Shown in pieces: positions 15,213-22,917 of a stretch of 25,531 nt of DNA. Both the position numbers and the translations under genes were made by a program. The notes under the pieces were generated by a model. It searched no databases. It saw only the letters and a list, made by a program, of their open reading frames with translations, and was not told the DNA's origin. The stretch's first letter is position 1, and the number at the start of each line of letters is the position of its first letter. The DNA comes from Lachnospiraceae bacterium UBA3638 (GTDB taxonomy: Bacteria > Bacillota > Clostridia > Lachnospirales > Lachnospiraceae), in assembly GCA_002373595.1 (NCBI GenBank), contig DFKT01000022.1, forward strand, positions 1 through 25,531, in the 5' to 3' direction.

Positions 15213-16664
15213 TTATCTCTCAAGGCCGGCATTGAGTGCGATAGCTATACGAGCCTTCAGATACGGAGGTCTGACGGGTTTTACGATATAGTCTTTTGCG
15301 CGGACTTTTATACACTTGATGACGGTTTCCTTATCTCCTCTCGCCGTGAGGAAAACTACCGGGAGATAGTCGTAACCCATCTTTCTGATGGTAGATACGG
15401 TAGATATGCCGTTCATATTGGGCATCTCGATATCCATTATAACCAGGTCGGGAATACCCTTTTCCCTGATATAGTTGATCGCAGCTATACCGCTCTGGAG
15501 AAGTATCATCTCGTATCCTTCGGGGCTCAGTATAGTGTTGACCTGCTGAAGCGTGATAGCGGAATCGTCCACTACCATTATCTTATATGTATGCTCCTTG
15601 CCTTGGTTTCTGTCCTCGTTGAGTTTCTCAACCTTTCGGCTGTGGTCGAGACTGGCAATACCGCTTGCGACAATGATGATATCCTTGTACTCCTCCTTGG
15701 AGAGGTTGTACATCGTCTCGTATCCGATGATCTTGACACAGGGTCTGTACGGATCCTCTGTCTGCTGCGCTACGATCGCATGCTGTCCGTTTGAGAGCAC
15801 GACCTCCGTTGCAACAGGATAAGGAGGGATGACCTTGAGCATCGCATCGATGACAAATTCATCAAAGAGTATGCCCTTACCACCCATCATATATTCCAAC
15901 GCATCTGCAGGAGTGTATGGCTCTTTGTAAGGTCTTCTTGTTATCAGAGCGTCGTAGACATCCACTGCATGAAGGATCTTCGCCATTGGCGGTATCCTTT
16001 CACTCGTGAGTCTGTTGGGATAGCCGCTTCCGTTTTCATTCTCATGGTGGCATATTACAGCCTGCCTTACCGCAGCAGATATCTCATGATTTTCATAGAG
16101 GATGTCATATGAATACTTCGGATGATTCTGAATGAGCTCAAGCTCCTCATCCGTAAGACGGCCTCGTTTATTCAGTATACTGATAGGAACCTTCTCTTTG
16201 CCCAGATCGTGGCTGAGCCCCGCCTGTGCGAGCATGACGAGTTCTTCGGATGATAATCCGATATACTTACCTACAGCCACAGCGAAGATAGCTACATTTA
16301 CCGAATGATGATATGTATAATCATCAAAGGATCTCAGATCCAGTATCTCCACACTGAGTGTCTTGCGGGCTTCCATATCTGCAACAATGCCCTGCGAAAC
16401 ACTCATGATACCTTCTATATCAACATTTTCAACAGATTTGATACCGTCTATGATCTTGTCGGGAGAGACTGACTCTTCGGGAATGATATGCGCCGAATCG
16501 GGATCGTCGATATACGCTCCGAGATAACCTTTCTCACGCAGATGCCTGATATAGTCCTTGGTAAGGACTATTCCCTTTTTAAGTATGAAAGTCTTGCCGG
16601 GATTAATGATATCCCAGGCAAGTACCATTCCTTCTTTCAGATCGTTGGCAGGTACAAAACGCAT
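15213..16664 (-). CDS. HD-GYP domain c-di-GMP phosphodiesterase with C-terminal receiver domain
   Basis: The 483-residue soluble protein begins with a DUF3391-like region (MRFVPANDLKEGMVLAWDII). The HD-GYP domain covers about residues 110-290, with HD at H152-D153 (SHDLGK), HHENENGSGYP (G214-Y215-P216) and the ICHH and DVYDAL metal-site motifs intact, so phosphodiesterase activity toward c-di-GMP is likely. A REC domain occupies about 362-480 (KIMVVDDSAITL, phospho-acceptor D411 in LVIMDIEMPNMNG, KP near the end). In most HD-GYP response regulators the REC comes first, so this order is unusual. It lies 18 bp behind the hybrid kinase gene and is probably its cotranscribed partner. It starts at ATG 16664. 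Confidence 0.92.
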   Translation of the reverse strand: MRFVPANDLKEGMVLAWDIINPGKTFILKKGIVLTKDYIRHLREKGYLGAYIDDPDSAHIIPEESVSPDKIIDGIKSVENVDIEGIMSVSQGIVADMEARKTLSVEILDLRSFDDYTYHHSVNVAIFAVAVGKYIGLSSEELVMLAQAGLSHDLGKEKVPISILNKRGRLTDEELELIQNHPKYSYDILYENHEISAAVRQAVICHHENENGSGYPNRLTSERIPPMAKILHAVDVYDALITRRPYKEPYTPADALEYMMGGKGILFDEFVIDAMLKVIPPYPVATEVVLSNGQHAIVAQQTEDPYRPCVKIIGYETMYNLSKEEYKDIIIVASGIASLDHSRKVEKLNEDRNQGKEHTYKIMVVDDSAITLQQVNTILSPEGYEMILLQSGIAAINYIREKGIPDLVIMDIEMPNMNGISTVSTIRKMGYDYLPVVFLTARGDKETVIKCIKVRAKDYIVKPVRPPYLKARIAIALNAGLER

Positions 16665-16682
16665 ACTCGGTTCCCAATCTTA

Positions 16683-19547
16683 TTACTTATTATCTATGAT
16701 ATTCCGGATCTCCTTGGAGATGATAAAGAATCTGTCTCTGTCAAAATCCTTCACACAATCCTGCAGCTCCTTGATCATCTTGCCCAGTTCGGCTGATGCG
16801 TACTTGTGCTCTTCCAATAATATCATAATATTATTCAACATAACAGTATCATAGTTGGACATCGCATCCTCTGCAGTCTCAAGTTCCTTGATGAGCTCAG
16901 CAATGTCCACAAACTCCGATTCATCACTTGCGCCAAATCCGGCCGCTATGAGTTTTCCTGTGATCTCCGCATATGCCGTAATAAACGGTGCATGATGCTC
17001 TGCTATAAATGACCTGTCCTTACGATTGGCTGCGTACTCGAGCTCCTTTGCCATCTCGGACAATTCCGAATATCCGATGAGCGCCGCGGAGTTTTTCATG
17101 GCATGGACTCTGATGCCGTACAGTTCCAGCATATTGTCATTATTTCCGGCCACGCCTTCTATATAATACTCGCCCAGTTCGGAAAGTTCACCGTCGGAGG
17201 ATATGCAGAAAGTCTTCACCATCTCTCTTAACATATCGGGTCCCGTAGCACCCGAGAGTGCCTTCTTCCAGTCGATTCCTTCTATATAAGGAAAAGCGGT
17301 AGCCTGAAGAGGAGGTGCCGGAGTCTCGTCCATTACTTCGTCTATATACTCGATAAGCGATGGATCCAAGTGTGAGCATATAGCACGATTAAGTGCTGCG
17401 GGATCTATCGGCTTTGGTATGTAATCATCATATCCTTCAGCGAGATACTTCTCCCGCATACCGGATATCGCATTGGCTGTCATCACTATTACCGGCGTAT
17501 CCTGATTGGGATGCGTCCTGTCCTCTTTCATGTGTGCCAATGCTTCGGATCCGTTCATCTCCGGCATGAGCTGATCGAGAAGAATGAGGTCATACTTCTT
17601 CTCCTTTATCATTCTGAGCATCTCTTTTCCGGATGATCCCTGCTCCGTCATTACCTTTATCGGTTTGAGGAGTCCCAATGCTACTTCTCTGTTCAGATCA
17701 TTATCGTCAATGATCAGGACATTGGCACCGGGTGCGATAAATCGTCGCTCTGTGTTTTCATTTTCGTTAGCCGGGTTTGTCTCACGTCCGGATATTGTGT
17801 TTACGATACGCTGCGGCAGTATAACGGTAAAGCACGATCCCTCTCCATACTTACTCTCCACACTTATCGTTCCGTTCATCATGGTGACCAGCGTCTTGGT
17901 AAGCGCGAGGCCGACTCCCGTTCCTTCGATATGCTTATTGGATTCACGGTCCAGTCTCTCGAACAGATCGTAGAGATGAGGCTGGTCTTCCTCCTTGATG
18001 CCTATGCCGGTGTCCTTTACGCTGATGATGAGCGAAATCATATCATCGCTGTATTCCCGTTTCTCCGCGATGAGTTCAACTCTTCCTTCCTGAGTGTACT
18101 TGATCGCATTAGTCATCAGATTGATGATGATCTGCCTGATCCTCACATCATCTCCGAACAGCTTACCGGGGATATTCTCATCGTATGAATAGATAAAATC
18201 GAGACCTTTCTCTTTCGCTTTAAGTGCGAGCATAAAGTAAACGCTCTGAATCACCTTTTTAGGCTCATAGCTCTCGGGCGAGATGACCAGCTTTCCGGAT
18301 TGCATCTTCTCCATATCAAGGAGGTCATTTACGATAGTCAGCAGATGATGCGCTGCATTGTCTATGTGACCGCTGTATTCCTTGAGTGAGGGCACGCTGG
18401 TCTCCCTCTTTATCAGCTCGTTGAACCCCATAACGGCATTGATGGGTGTCCTGATCTCATGGCTTATGGATGTGAGGAATTCCATCTTGGCATTGTTGGC
18501 GATCTCGAGCTTGCGGATCAGCATCTCTCCCTCTGTCACATCGGCAAAGGTACACAGATAACAGTACGGTTCACCATAATTGTCCGCTACGATATTCATC
18601 TGAACGGAATAGACTTTTCCGTCCTTTCCCTTTTCTCTGTGATGGCTCCCACTCTCGAGGAGACTGTCAAAATAGGTCATCTCTTCGGATCCGTTTGTTT
18701 CAAACAGGTCTCCGATCCTGCATTCGGTATACTCCTCCGTGCCGAGGGACTTCCTGGCGTACGGATTAGCCAGAACGATCCTGTGCTCTCTATCGAAAGC
18801 GATAACTCCTACATCTATGAAATCGTACAGTTTGCTGGTAATATTTCCCATCCTTATACCAAAGGAATTAAGCGTAGTCGCGGCATAAACAACTACTATG
18901 GAGCAACCCGCAGCACCGAAACCGGAGATGGGGATGGCCTTGAGATGCAGTGACGGCAGAAGAAGATCCGGCAACGAGAATATATACAGAATCAGGTTCG
19001 CGAAGAAGAGCATGATGAGGAATTTCTTCTGTCTGCGTAGAGTAACGGTCCTAAACCACTCGATACCTATGACGAGCAGGATCAGGAAGACCATGAATAT
19101 ATAGAAGGAATGGATATTTCTCAGATAGATATAATCCTGGTTGAAAAACCAGCTGGTCCAGTTCTTTTCCCTATAGAAAATATTGGCACTTCTGTTTGAA
19201 AAGAGGATAAAGTCCGCTATCGACAGCGCTAAGGTAAACACCCTCACGAAGAGATTCTCTCCCTTCTTGTGATACATTCCGGATATGAAGAAGATTTCAT
19301 TTACAAAGAAAGCATCCGTTGCAAAGATGCCAATGATCCGCACGATGGCCGCAGCTTTGAAGTTGGTCATCATACCTATCGCACCGTATGATATACACCA
19401 GGCTGCGGATGTCACATTGTACAGATAAATATATCGTGCAGTCTTGCGAGAGTACTTCTTATGTCTGTTGAAATAATTGAATCCTACAGCCTGAAGCAAC
19501 GCTCCGAGCATCAATAGGATGCAGTTGATCCAGATCCACATACGCAT
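16683..19547 (-). CDS. Hybrid sensor histidine kinase (7TM-PAS-HisKA-HATPase-REC-HPt)
   Basis: The 954-residue membrane protein has about seven hydrophobic helices in residues 1-225, a PAS domain (about 235-345), a HisKA domain with phospho-acceptor H363 (TSISHEIRTPINAVMGFNEL), an HATPase domain (about 465-585; NLMTNAIKYTQEG, GTGVGLALT), a receiver with D658 (DLILLDQLMPEMNG, then PKPID) and a C-terminal HPt domain with H815 (VHAMKNSAALIG). All residues for a complete His-Asp-His relay are present. The logical acceptor is the receiver of the HD-GYP protein encoded next. The start ATG 19547 follows CGGAG. The 25-bp repeat shared with the sugar kinase leader ends just before that ribosome site. 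The sensed signal is unknown. Confidence 0.93.
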   Translation of the reverse strand: MRMWIWINCILLMLGALLQAVGFNYFNRHKKYSRKTARYIYLYNVTSAAWCISYGAIGMMTNFKAAAIVRIIGIFATDAFFVNEIFFISGMYHKKGENLFVRVFTLALSIADFILFSNRSANIFYREKNWTSWFFNQDYIYLRNIHSFYIFMVFLILLVIGIEWFRTVTLRRQKKFLIMLFFANLILYIFSLPDLLLPSLHLKAIPISGFGAAGCSIVVVYAATTLNSFGIRMGNITSKLYDFIDVGVIAFDREHRIVLANPYARKSLGTEEYTECRIGDLFETNGSEEMTYFDSLLESGSHHREKGKDGKVYSVQMNIVADNYGEPYCYLCTFADVTEGEMLIRKLEIANNAKMEFLTSISHEIRTPINAVMGFNELIKRETSVPSLKEYSGHIDNAAHHLLTIVNDLLDMEKMQSGKLVISPESYEPKKVIQSVYFMLALKAKEKGLDFIYSYDENIPGKLFGDDVRIRQIIINLMTNAIKYTQEGRVELIAEKREYSDDMISLIISVKDTGIGIKEEDQPHLYDLFERLDRESNKHIEGTGVGLALTKTLVTMMNGTISVESKYGEGSCFTVILPQRIVNTISGRETNPANENENTERRFIAPGANVLIIDDNDLNREVALGLLKPIKVMTEQGSSGKEMLRMIKEKKYDLILLDQLMPEMNGSEALAHMKEDRTHPNQDTPVIVMTANAISGMREKYLAEGYDDYIPKPIDPAALNRAICSHLDPSLIEYIDEVMDETPAPPLQATAFPYIEGIDWKKALSGATGPDMLREMVKTFCISSDGELSELGEYYIEGVAGNNDNMLELYGIRVHAMKNSAALIGYSELSEMAKELEYAANRKDRSFIAEHHAPFITAYAEITGKLIAAGFGASDESEFVDIAELIKELETAEDAMSNYDTVMLNNIMILLEEHKYASAELGKMIKELQDCVKDFDRDRFFIISKEIRNIIDNK

Positions 19548-19552
19548 CTCCG

Positions 19553-19577
19553 AAATGGTTTATATCATCAAGGTCTA
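19553..19577 (-). repeat. 25-bp direct repeat, copy upstream of the histidine kinase
   Basis: The sequence beginning AAATGGTTTATATCATC and ending AAGGTCTA on the + strand is identical over 25 bp to 20724-20748. Here it lies between the sugar kinase stop and the histidine kinase start, ending 5 bp from the latter's ATG. Flanks differ on both sides. It may be a shared operator or leader element, or a duplication left by insertion of the kinase gene. Confidence 0.8.
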
Positions 19578-19591
19578 ACGGATTCTTTATA

Positions 19592-20677
19592 TTATCTTTT
19601 TATATCATAGTTCATGTTCATGAGATTTTTGATGCTTTCAACGTCATCGGTGATGTTGGCATCTCCTCTGATCGTGTGCTTGATAACACTGGAGGCAACG
19701 GCAAAGTTTACCATATCCATAGGTTTATAATCATGCATCATAGCATAGATAAGGCCGCTGGCGAAAGCATCTCCGCCGCCGACGCGGTCCAGGATAGTAA
19801 AAGTGTAGAGCTTGCTTTCGAAGGTATGGTCTTCGTACCAAAGAAAAGCTTTTAAGCTGTTCTCCGAACCGGAATGAGCGTATCTGACATGACGGGCGAT
19901 GCATTTTATATTGGGATATCTTTTGACGAAGGCCTGATTTATCTCATCCTGCTGTTCGTAGGTGGGCTGAAGCGGAATTCCGTCTTTGACATCACCTTTT
20001 TTATGGTCCGATTCATCCTTCCAAAGATGATAGGGCTCAATACCCAAAAGTACATCAACATAAGGGAGACATTCGCTGCAGAAATCTCTGGCCTCCTCCC
20101 AGCTCCAGAGCTTACTCCTGAAATTACCGTCGAAGCTGATGGTAATACCTTTCTCCCTTGCTTTTTTAAGTACGTTTATTGTAAGCTCTCTGCAATTAGG
20201 CGCAAGAGCAGGTGTTATTCCACTCATGTGCAGCCAGGTATATCCATCCAAAAGAGCGTCTATATCGAGCTTTGAAAAGTCATACTCTGTGATAGCACTG
20301 TGCTTTCTGTCGTAAATGACCTTACTGGGGCGGATTCCGTATCCGGTCTCGAGATAGTAGCTTCCGAGTCTGTGGGTGGGGGTCTCTTCGGGAGTGGAGA
20401 GGATGACGGGGGTACAGTGTACATCATTGCTTCTTAAAAGTCTGATGGCACTTTTTCCGAGAGAGTTGTTGGGAACTACGGTAAAGAAAGTGCTTTCAAC
20501 TCCGAGATTTGCAAGAGCAAGGGCGATATTTGCCTCCGATCCGCCGTAGCTTGCTTCGAAGTTTGTGGTCATCCGTATCTTTTCGTAGTTTGGAGGAGTA
20601 AGGCGCAGCATGATCTCACCGATAGTTATGAACTCGTCTTTTCCGCAGCCTTTTGTGATTGGATTTTTGTGTTCCAT
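19592..20677 (-). CDS. kdgK: PfkB-family sugar kinase, probable 2-dehydro-3-deoxygluconokinase
   Basis: The 361-residue protein shows the ribokinase fold: ITIGEIMLRLTPPNYEKIRM at the N-terminus, the substrate motif YGGSEANIALALANLGVEST and the catalytic GGGDAFASGLIYAM near residue 305-315. The insert before that (YPNIKCIARHVRYAHSGSEN) and the sugar-site motif FDGNFRSKLWSWEEA are typical of KdgK, which makes KDPG from KDG in uronic acid catabolism. The start is ATG 20677 behind AAAGGAG spaced 9 nt; a longer reading to 20782 covers promoter-like sequence. No KDPG aldolase gene is in view, so the exact substrate is uncertain; fructokinase is the alternative. Confidence 0.85.
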   Translation of the reverse strand: MEHKNPITKGCGKDEFITIGEIMLRLTPPNYEKIRMTTNFEASYGGSEANIALALANLGVESTFFTVVPNNSLGKSAIRLLRSNDVHCTPVILSTPEETPTHRLGSYYLETGYGIRPSKVIYDRKHSAITEYDFSKLDIDALLDGYTWLHMSGITPALAPNCRELTINVLKKAREKGITISFDGNFRSKLWSWEEARDFCSECLPYVDVLLGIEPYHLWKDESDHKKGDVKDGIPLQPTYEQQDEINQAFVKRYPNIKCIARHVRYAHSGSENSLKAFLWYEDHTFESKLYTFTILDRVGGGDAFASGLIYAMMHDYKPMDMVNFAVASSVIKHTIRGDANITDDVESIKNLMNMNYDIKR

Positions 20678-20723
20678 GGGGAATATCTCCTTTTCATTTC
20701 CTATGGACTTAAGTATATCAGAA

Positions 20724-20748
20724 AAATGGTTTATATCATCAAGGTCTA
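20724..20748 (-). repeat. 25-bp direct repeat, copy upstream of the sugar kinase
   Basis: Identical over 25 bp and in the same orientation as 19553-19577. Here it sits 46 bp upstream of the kdgK-like ATG and overlaps the last base of the -10 and the predicted transcription start. Together the two copies bracket the sugar kinase gene. Confidence 0.8.
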
Positions 20749-20756
20749 TTATATCA
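20748..20756 (-). promoter_or_regulatory. Extended -10 promoter element for the sugar kinase gene
   Basis: The minus strand reads TGATATAAT, an extended -10 (TGnTATAAT) with a perfect hexamer. The -35 position, 17 bp upstream, is poor (TCCATT) and falls inside the terminator hairpin, which an extended -10 can tolerate. Alternative TTGATG/TATACT elements with a 19-bp gap exist slightly downstream. Confidence 0.55.
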
Positions 20757-20764
20757 TTTTCGCA

Positions 20765-20796
20765 TAATAAAATGGACCGCAAATTTGCGGTCCATT
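20765..20796 (-). terminator. Rho-independent terminator of the pilus operon
   Basis: A perfect 26-bp palindrome at 20771-20796 has the arm AATGGACCGCAAA. On the minus strand it is followed by TTTTATTATG when the last Ts of the stem are counted. It lies 16 bp beyond the stop of the FHA gene and before the kdgK-like promoter, so it ends the pilus operon and insulates the next gene. Confidence 0.88.
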
Positions 20797-20812
20797 GGAT
20801 TCTATATTTGCT

Positions 20813-21958
20813 TTATTTAAAGCACAATCTACAGTCGCCAAGCAGGATCTCGTCATCGGGGTGAAGACGCTTCTTTTCATAGGGTTGCATTTTCATACCA
20901 TTTTTTGACGAGCCGTTTGTGGAATTTAAATCTTCTATATAATATTCTCCGTCCTCCACAAATACTCTGGCGTGCATCCTGCTAACGGATGGATCGTTTA
21001 TCACAATGTCGGAATCACCTTCCTTTTTTCCTATAATATAATTATCCTCTTCTAAAACAGCTATCACCTTTCCACTTTCAGAAAAGAGCCTGTGTCTCTT
21101 GTCCTCATTATCACTCAGATCGATAAATACAGTTCTCTCCTCTTCATCAGAAGATTCCTCATCCTCCGCCACTGCGATCCCTTCTGCTTCAAACAGATTG
21201 GCGGTATAGTATTTTTCTCTTCTATCTCTGTCTTTCTTGCGATATGACCTTGATCCATCAAGTATGGAGAAGAACCCCTTTTTCTTTCCTATACGTGCTG
21301 TGAGCTCATTTCCGGATCTCTTAAAATCCAATATTTTCTCCGCATCTGCAGATTCGGATTCGAAACCATTATCCACAGTCCCGGACTCTTCGATTTTTGC
21401 GGTAATATGATCTTCTCCTTCGAGCACTTCAGCATCCTTGAATATCTGATCCTTTAGATATGTATACCCGCACTGTTCAAATGCGTCATACATTTTGTAT
21501 ACCGTCTCAACGAGTTTCTCATCCGCATAGTCCAGCCTCTCAATCAGAAAATCCATCATCTTCCCAAAACCCGCATCCTGATCACAATACGGAAGGTAAA
21601 TATACTCCGGAGCACTTCCGTCCAGATCTTGAAATACGAGTTCAGGTTCCCAAATAATATTCCCAAAATCCAAAAGGAATCTATATGTCTCTGATGCTGC
21701 CTTCTTTATGCTTTCAATAAATCTCATCATCCATTTACGGTCAATCTTCTTTTTCCTGAACATGTCCCTTATGCTCTGCTTCGAAGTAATATCGTAGTAT
21801 AGAAAGTTAATTCCGTTGATATTCCTCATACTGCAATCAAGTAATCCTGATATACCACCTCGCGTGATCATTCTGTACTGATATCTCTTCTCCTGTACAT
21901 CGTCGAGTCTATACCTTGCATAATTAAACTGTCCTGCTTTTATGAATTCCGTCTCCAT
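20813..21958 (-). CDS. DUF6382-type N-terminal domain plus FHA domain protein
   Basis: The 381-residue protein starts METEFIKAGQ at ATG 21958 behind AAAGGAG; a GTG at 21973 is part of that ribosome-site region. The N-terminal ~180 residues resemble the DUF6382 domain found with FHA in Clostridia. The middle (about 185-285) is acidic and probably unstructured. The C-terminal ~90 residues are an FHA domain (IIGKKEGDSDIVINDPSVSR, then MHARV and LNSTNGSSKNG), which binds phosphothreonine. The usual Arg after IG is Lys here, while the SRMHA and NSTNG motifs are intact. It is the last gene of the Flp/Tad operon and probably an adaptor for the secretion ATPase or a kinase; no Ser/Thr kinase is in view. 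Confidence 0.88.
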   Translation of the reverse strand: METEFIKAGQFNYARYRLDDVQEKRYQYRMITRGGISGLLDCSMRNINGINFLYYDITSKQSIRDMFRKKKIDRKWMMRFIESIKKAASETYRFLLDFGNIIWEPELVFQDLDGSAPEYIYLPYCDQDAGFGKMMDFLIERLDYADEKLVETVYKMYDAFEQCGYTYLKDQIFKDAEVLEGEDHITAKIEESGTVDNGFESESADAEKILDFKRSGNELTARIGKKKGFFSILDGSRSYRKKDRDRREKYYTANLFEAEGIAVAEDEESSDEEERTVFIDLSDNEDKRHRLFSESGKVIAVLEEDNYIIGKKEGDSDIVINDPSVSRMHARVFVEDGEYYIEDLNSTNGSSKNGMKMQPYEKKRLHPDDEILLGDCRLCFK

Positions 21959-21985
21959 TTTTCTCCTTTCCACTTTAAAGTAATC

Positions 21986-22426
21986 CTAGCTATGTAAATT
22001 TTTTACCAATTGTTTCCCTTTCCTGTATGTCCGCAAGATCAAAATCTCCGATCTTACAGCTGATGAATGCCGGGTACTGACATCCCACATATCACTCCCA
22101 TCCCAGAAATCCAAAAAGCTTTTAAATGGGAAAATTACTCTTCCTTTCATTTCTACCTTTATCATTCCTCTTCTATATGATGTTGTAGCGGTTTCTTCAC
22201 TCCATGCGACATATTTATCTTTGTAACGACTTTTGCTTTCGTTATCAGCCAGGGTCACTCTTTCTGCAGGAGAATATCTTGTCCCCGGACCCGCCTGGGC
22301 AGAAACCCCTTTCGCACTTCTTAAAGCAATAGCCGCAGCGTCCTGATCAAGAAGCAATCTGTCATATTGATAAAACCAGAGATACATGGTCAGTATGATC
22401 ACTCCTATAGCTATCGGAAGGATCAT
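21986..22426 (-). CDS. Second TadE-like pseudopilin (start codon unclear)
   Basis: The frame contains VDAYFTVEAVMILPIAIGVI, then LTMYLWFYQYDRLLLDQDAA, the hallmark TVEA motif followed by one TM helix of TadE-type pseudopilins. It continues for ~120 residues (RRGMIKVEMKGRVIFPFKSF) to a TAG at 21986. No ATG, GTG or TTG exists in frame between the peptidase-gene overlap and ATG 22426, which lies inside the TVEA-helix region and would delete the conserved Glu. The coordinates given use that only canonical start and are minimal; the real protein probably begins near 22480. The upstream open frame to 22927 is a shadow of the peptidase gene. It is likely a minor subunit of the Flp fibre. Confidence 0.7.
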   Translation of the reverse strand: MILPIAIGVIILTMYLWFYQYDRLLLDQDAAAIALRSAKGVSAQAGPGTRYSPAERVTLADNESKSRYKDKYVAWSEETATTSYRRGMIKVEMKGRVIFPFKSFLDFWDGSDMWDVSTRHSSAVRSEILILRTYRKGKQLVKNLHS

Positions 22427-22452
22427 AACAGCTTCGACGGTGAAATATGCAT

Positions 22453-22917
22453 CTACAAAGCGGACAGAAAATTTGTTTTCCCACTTGCTATTACAAAAAC
22501 TGCATATCCGATTGCAAGACTTGGTAAAAAAGGAAGCTTTGTATTTTTCTTTACCTTTCCCATTGCCAGCAGTGTTCCTGCTACGATGGCCATGATCAGA
22601 CTGCCGATACCCACTGACAGGATCGCCCCAAGATAACTTTCTGTCGCTCCTATCATCATGATTATTATCCCGTCTGCATATCCGGCTTTCTTTGTTCCGA
22701 ATGCCATTAACAAAAACAGGATTCCCGGTATCAATCCCAATACTATCCGCATCATTTCCGCAACACCTTTCTCCGAACGAGCAGCGGATGTCATTAAATA
22801 TATACATAGAATCGTTCCTCCTATAACAAGCGCGATGAACGGAACCTCTTTGTTCCTTATATCCCATATTGCCAGCACTGTCAGATAGAAAAGAAATACA
22901 ATTGTAAATGCCATCAT
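22453..22917 (-). CDS. Prepilin peptidase (A24 family, TadV/CpaA type)
   Basis: The 154-residue membrane protein consists of about six hydrophobic helices. The two catalytic aspartates are D19 in LTVLAIWDIRNKEVPFIAL and D82 in GYADGIIIMMIG, in the position of the GxGD motif. The short length with no N-terminal methylase domain matches the TadV/CpaA subgroup, which cleaves Flp prepilins and TadE/F leaders at the membrane. The start ATG 22917 overlaps the stop of the preceding gene (ATGA), with GGAGG upstream; ATG 22914 is equally possible. The C-terminal reading frame overlaps the inferred start region of the next pseudopilin. Confidence 0.9.
   Translation of the reverse strand: MMAFTIVFLFYLTVLAIWDIRNKEVPFIALVIGGTILCIYLMTSAARSEKGVAEMMRIVLGLIPGILFLLMAFGTKKAGYADGIIIMMIGATESYLGAILSVGIGSLIMAIVAGTLLAMGKVKKNTKLPFLPSLAIGYAVFVIASGKTNFLSAL

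Noticed and set aside
20771..20796. 26-bp perfect palindrome as a recombination or operator site
   Set aside because: Its position just after the FHA stop, with a following T-rich stretch, is fully explained by a rho-independent terminator.
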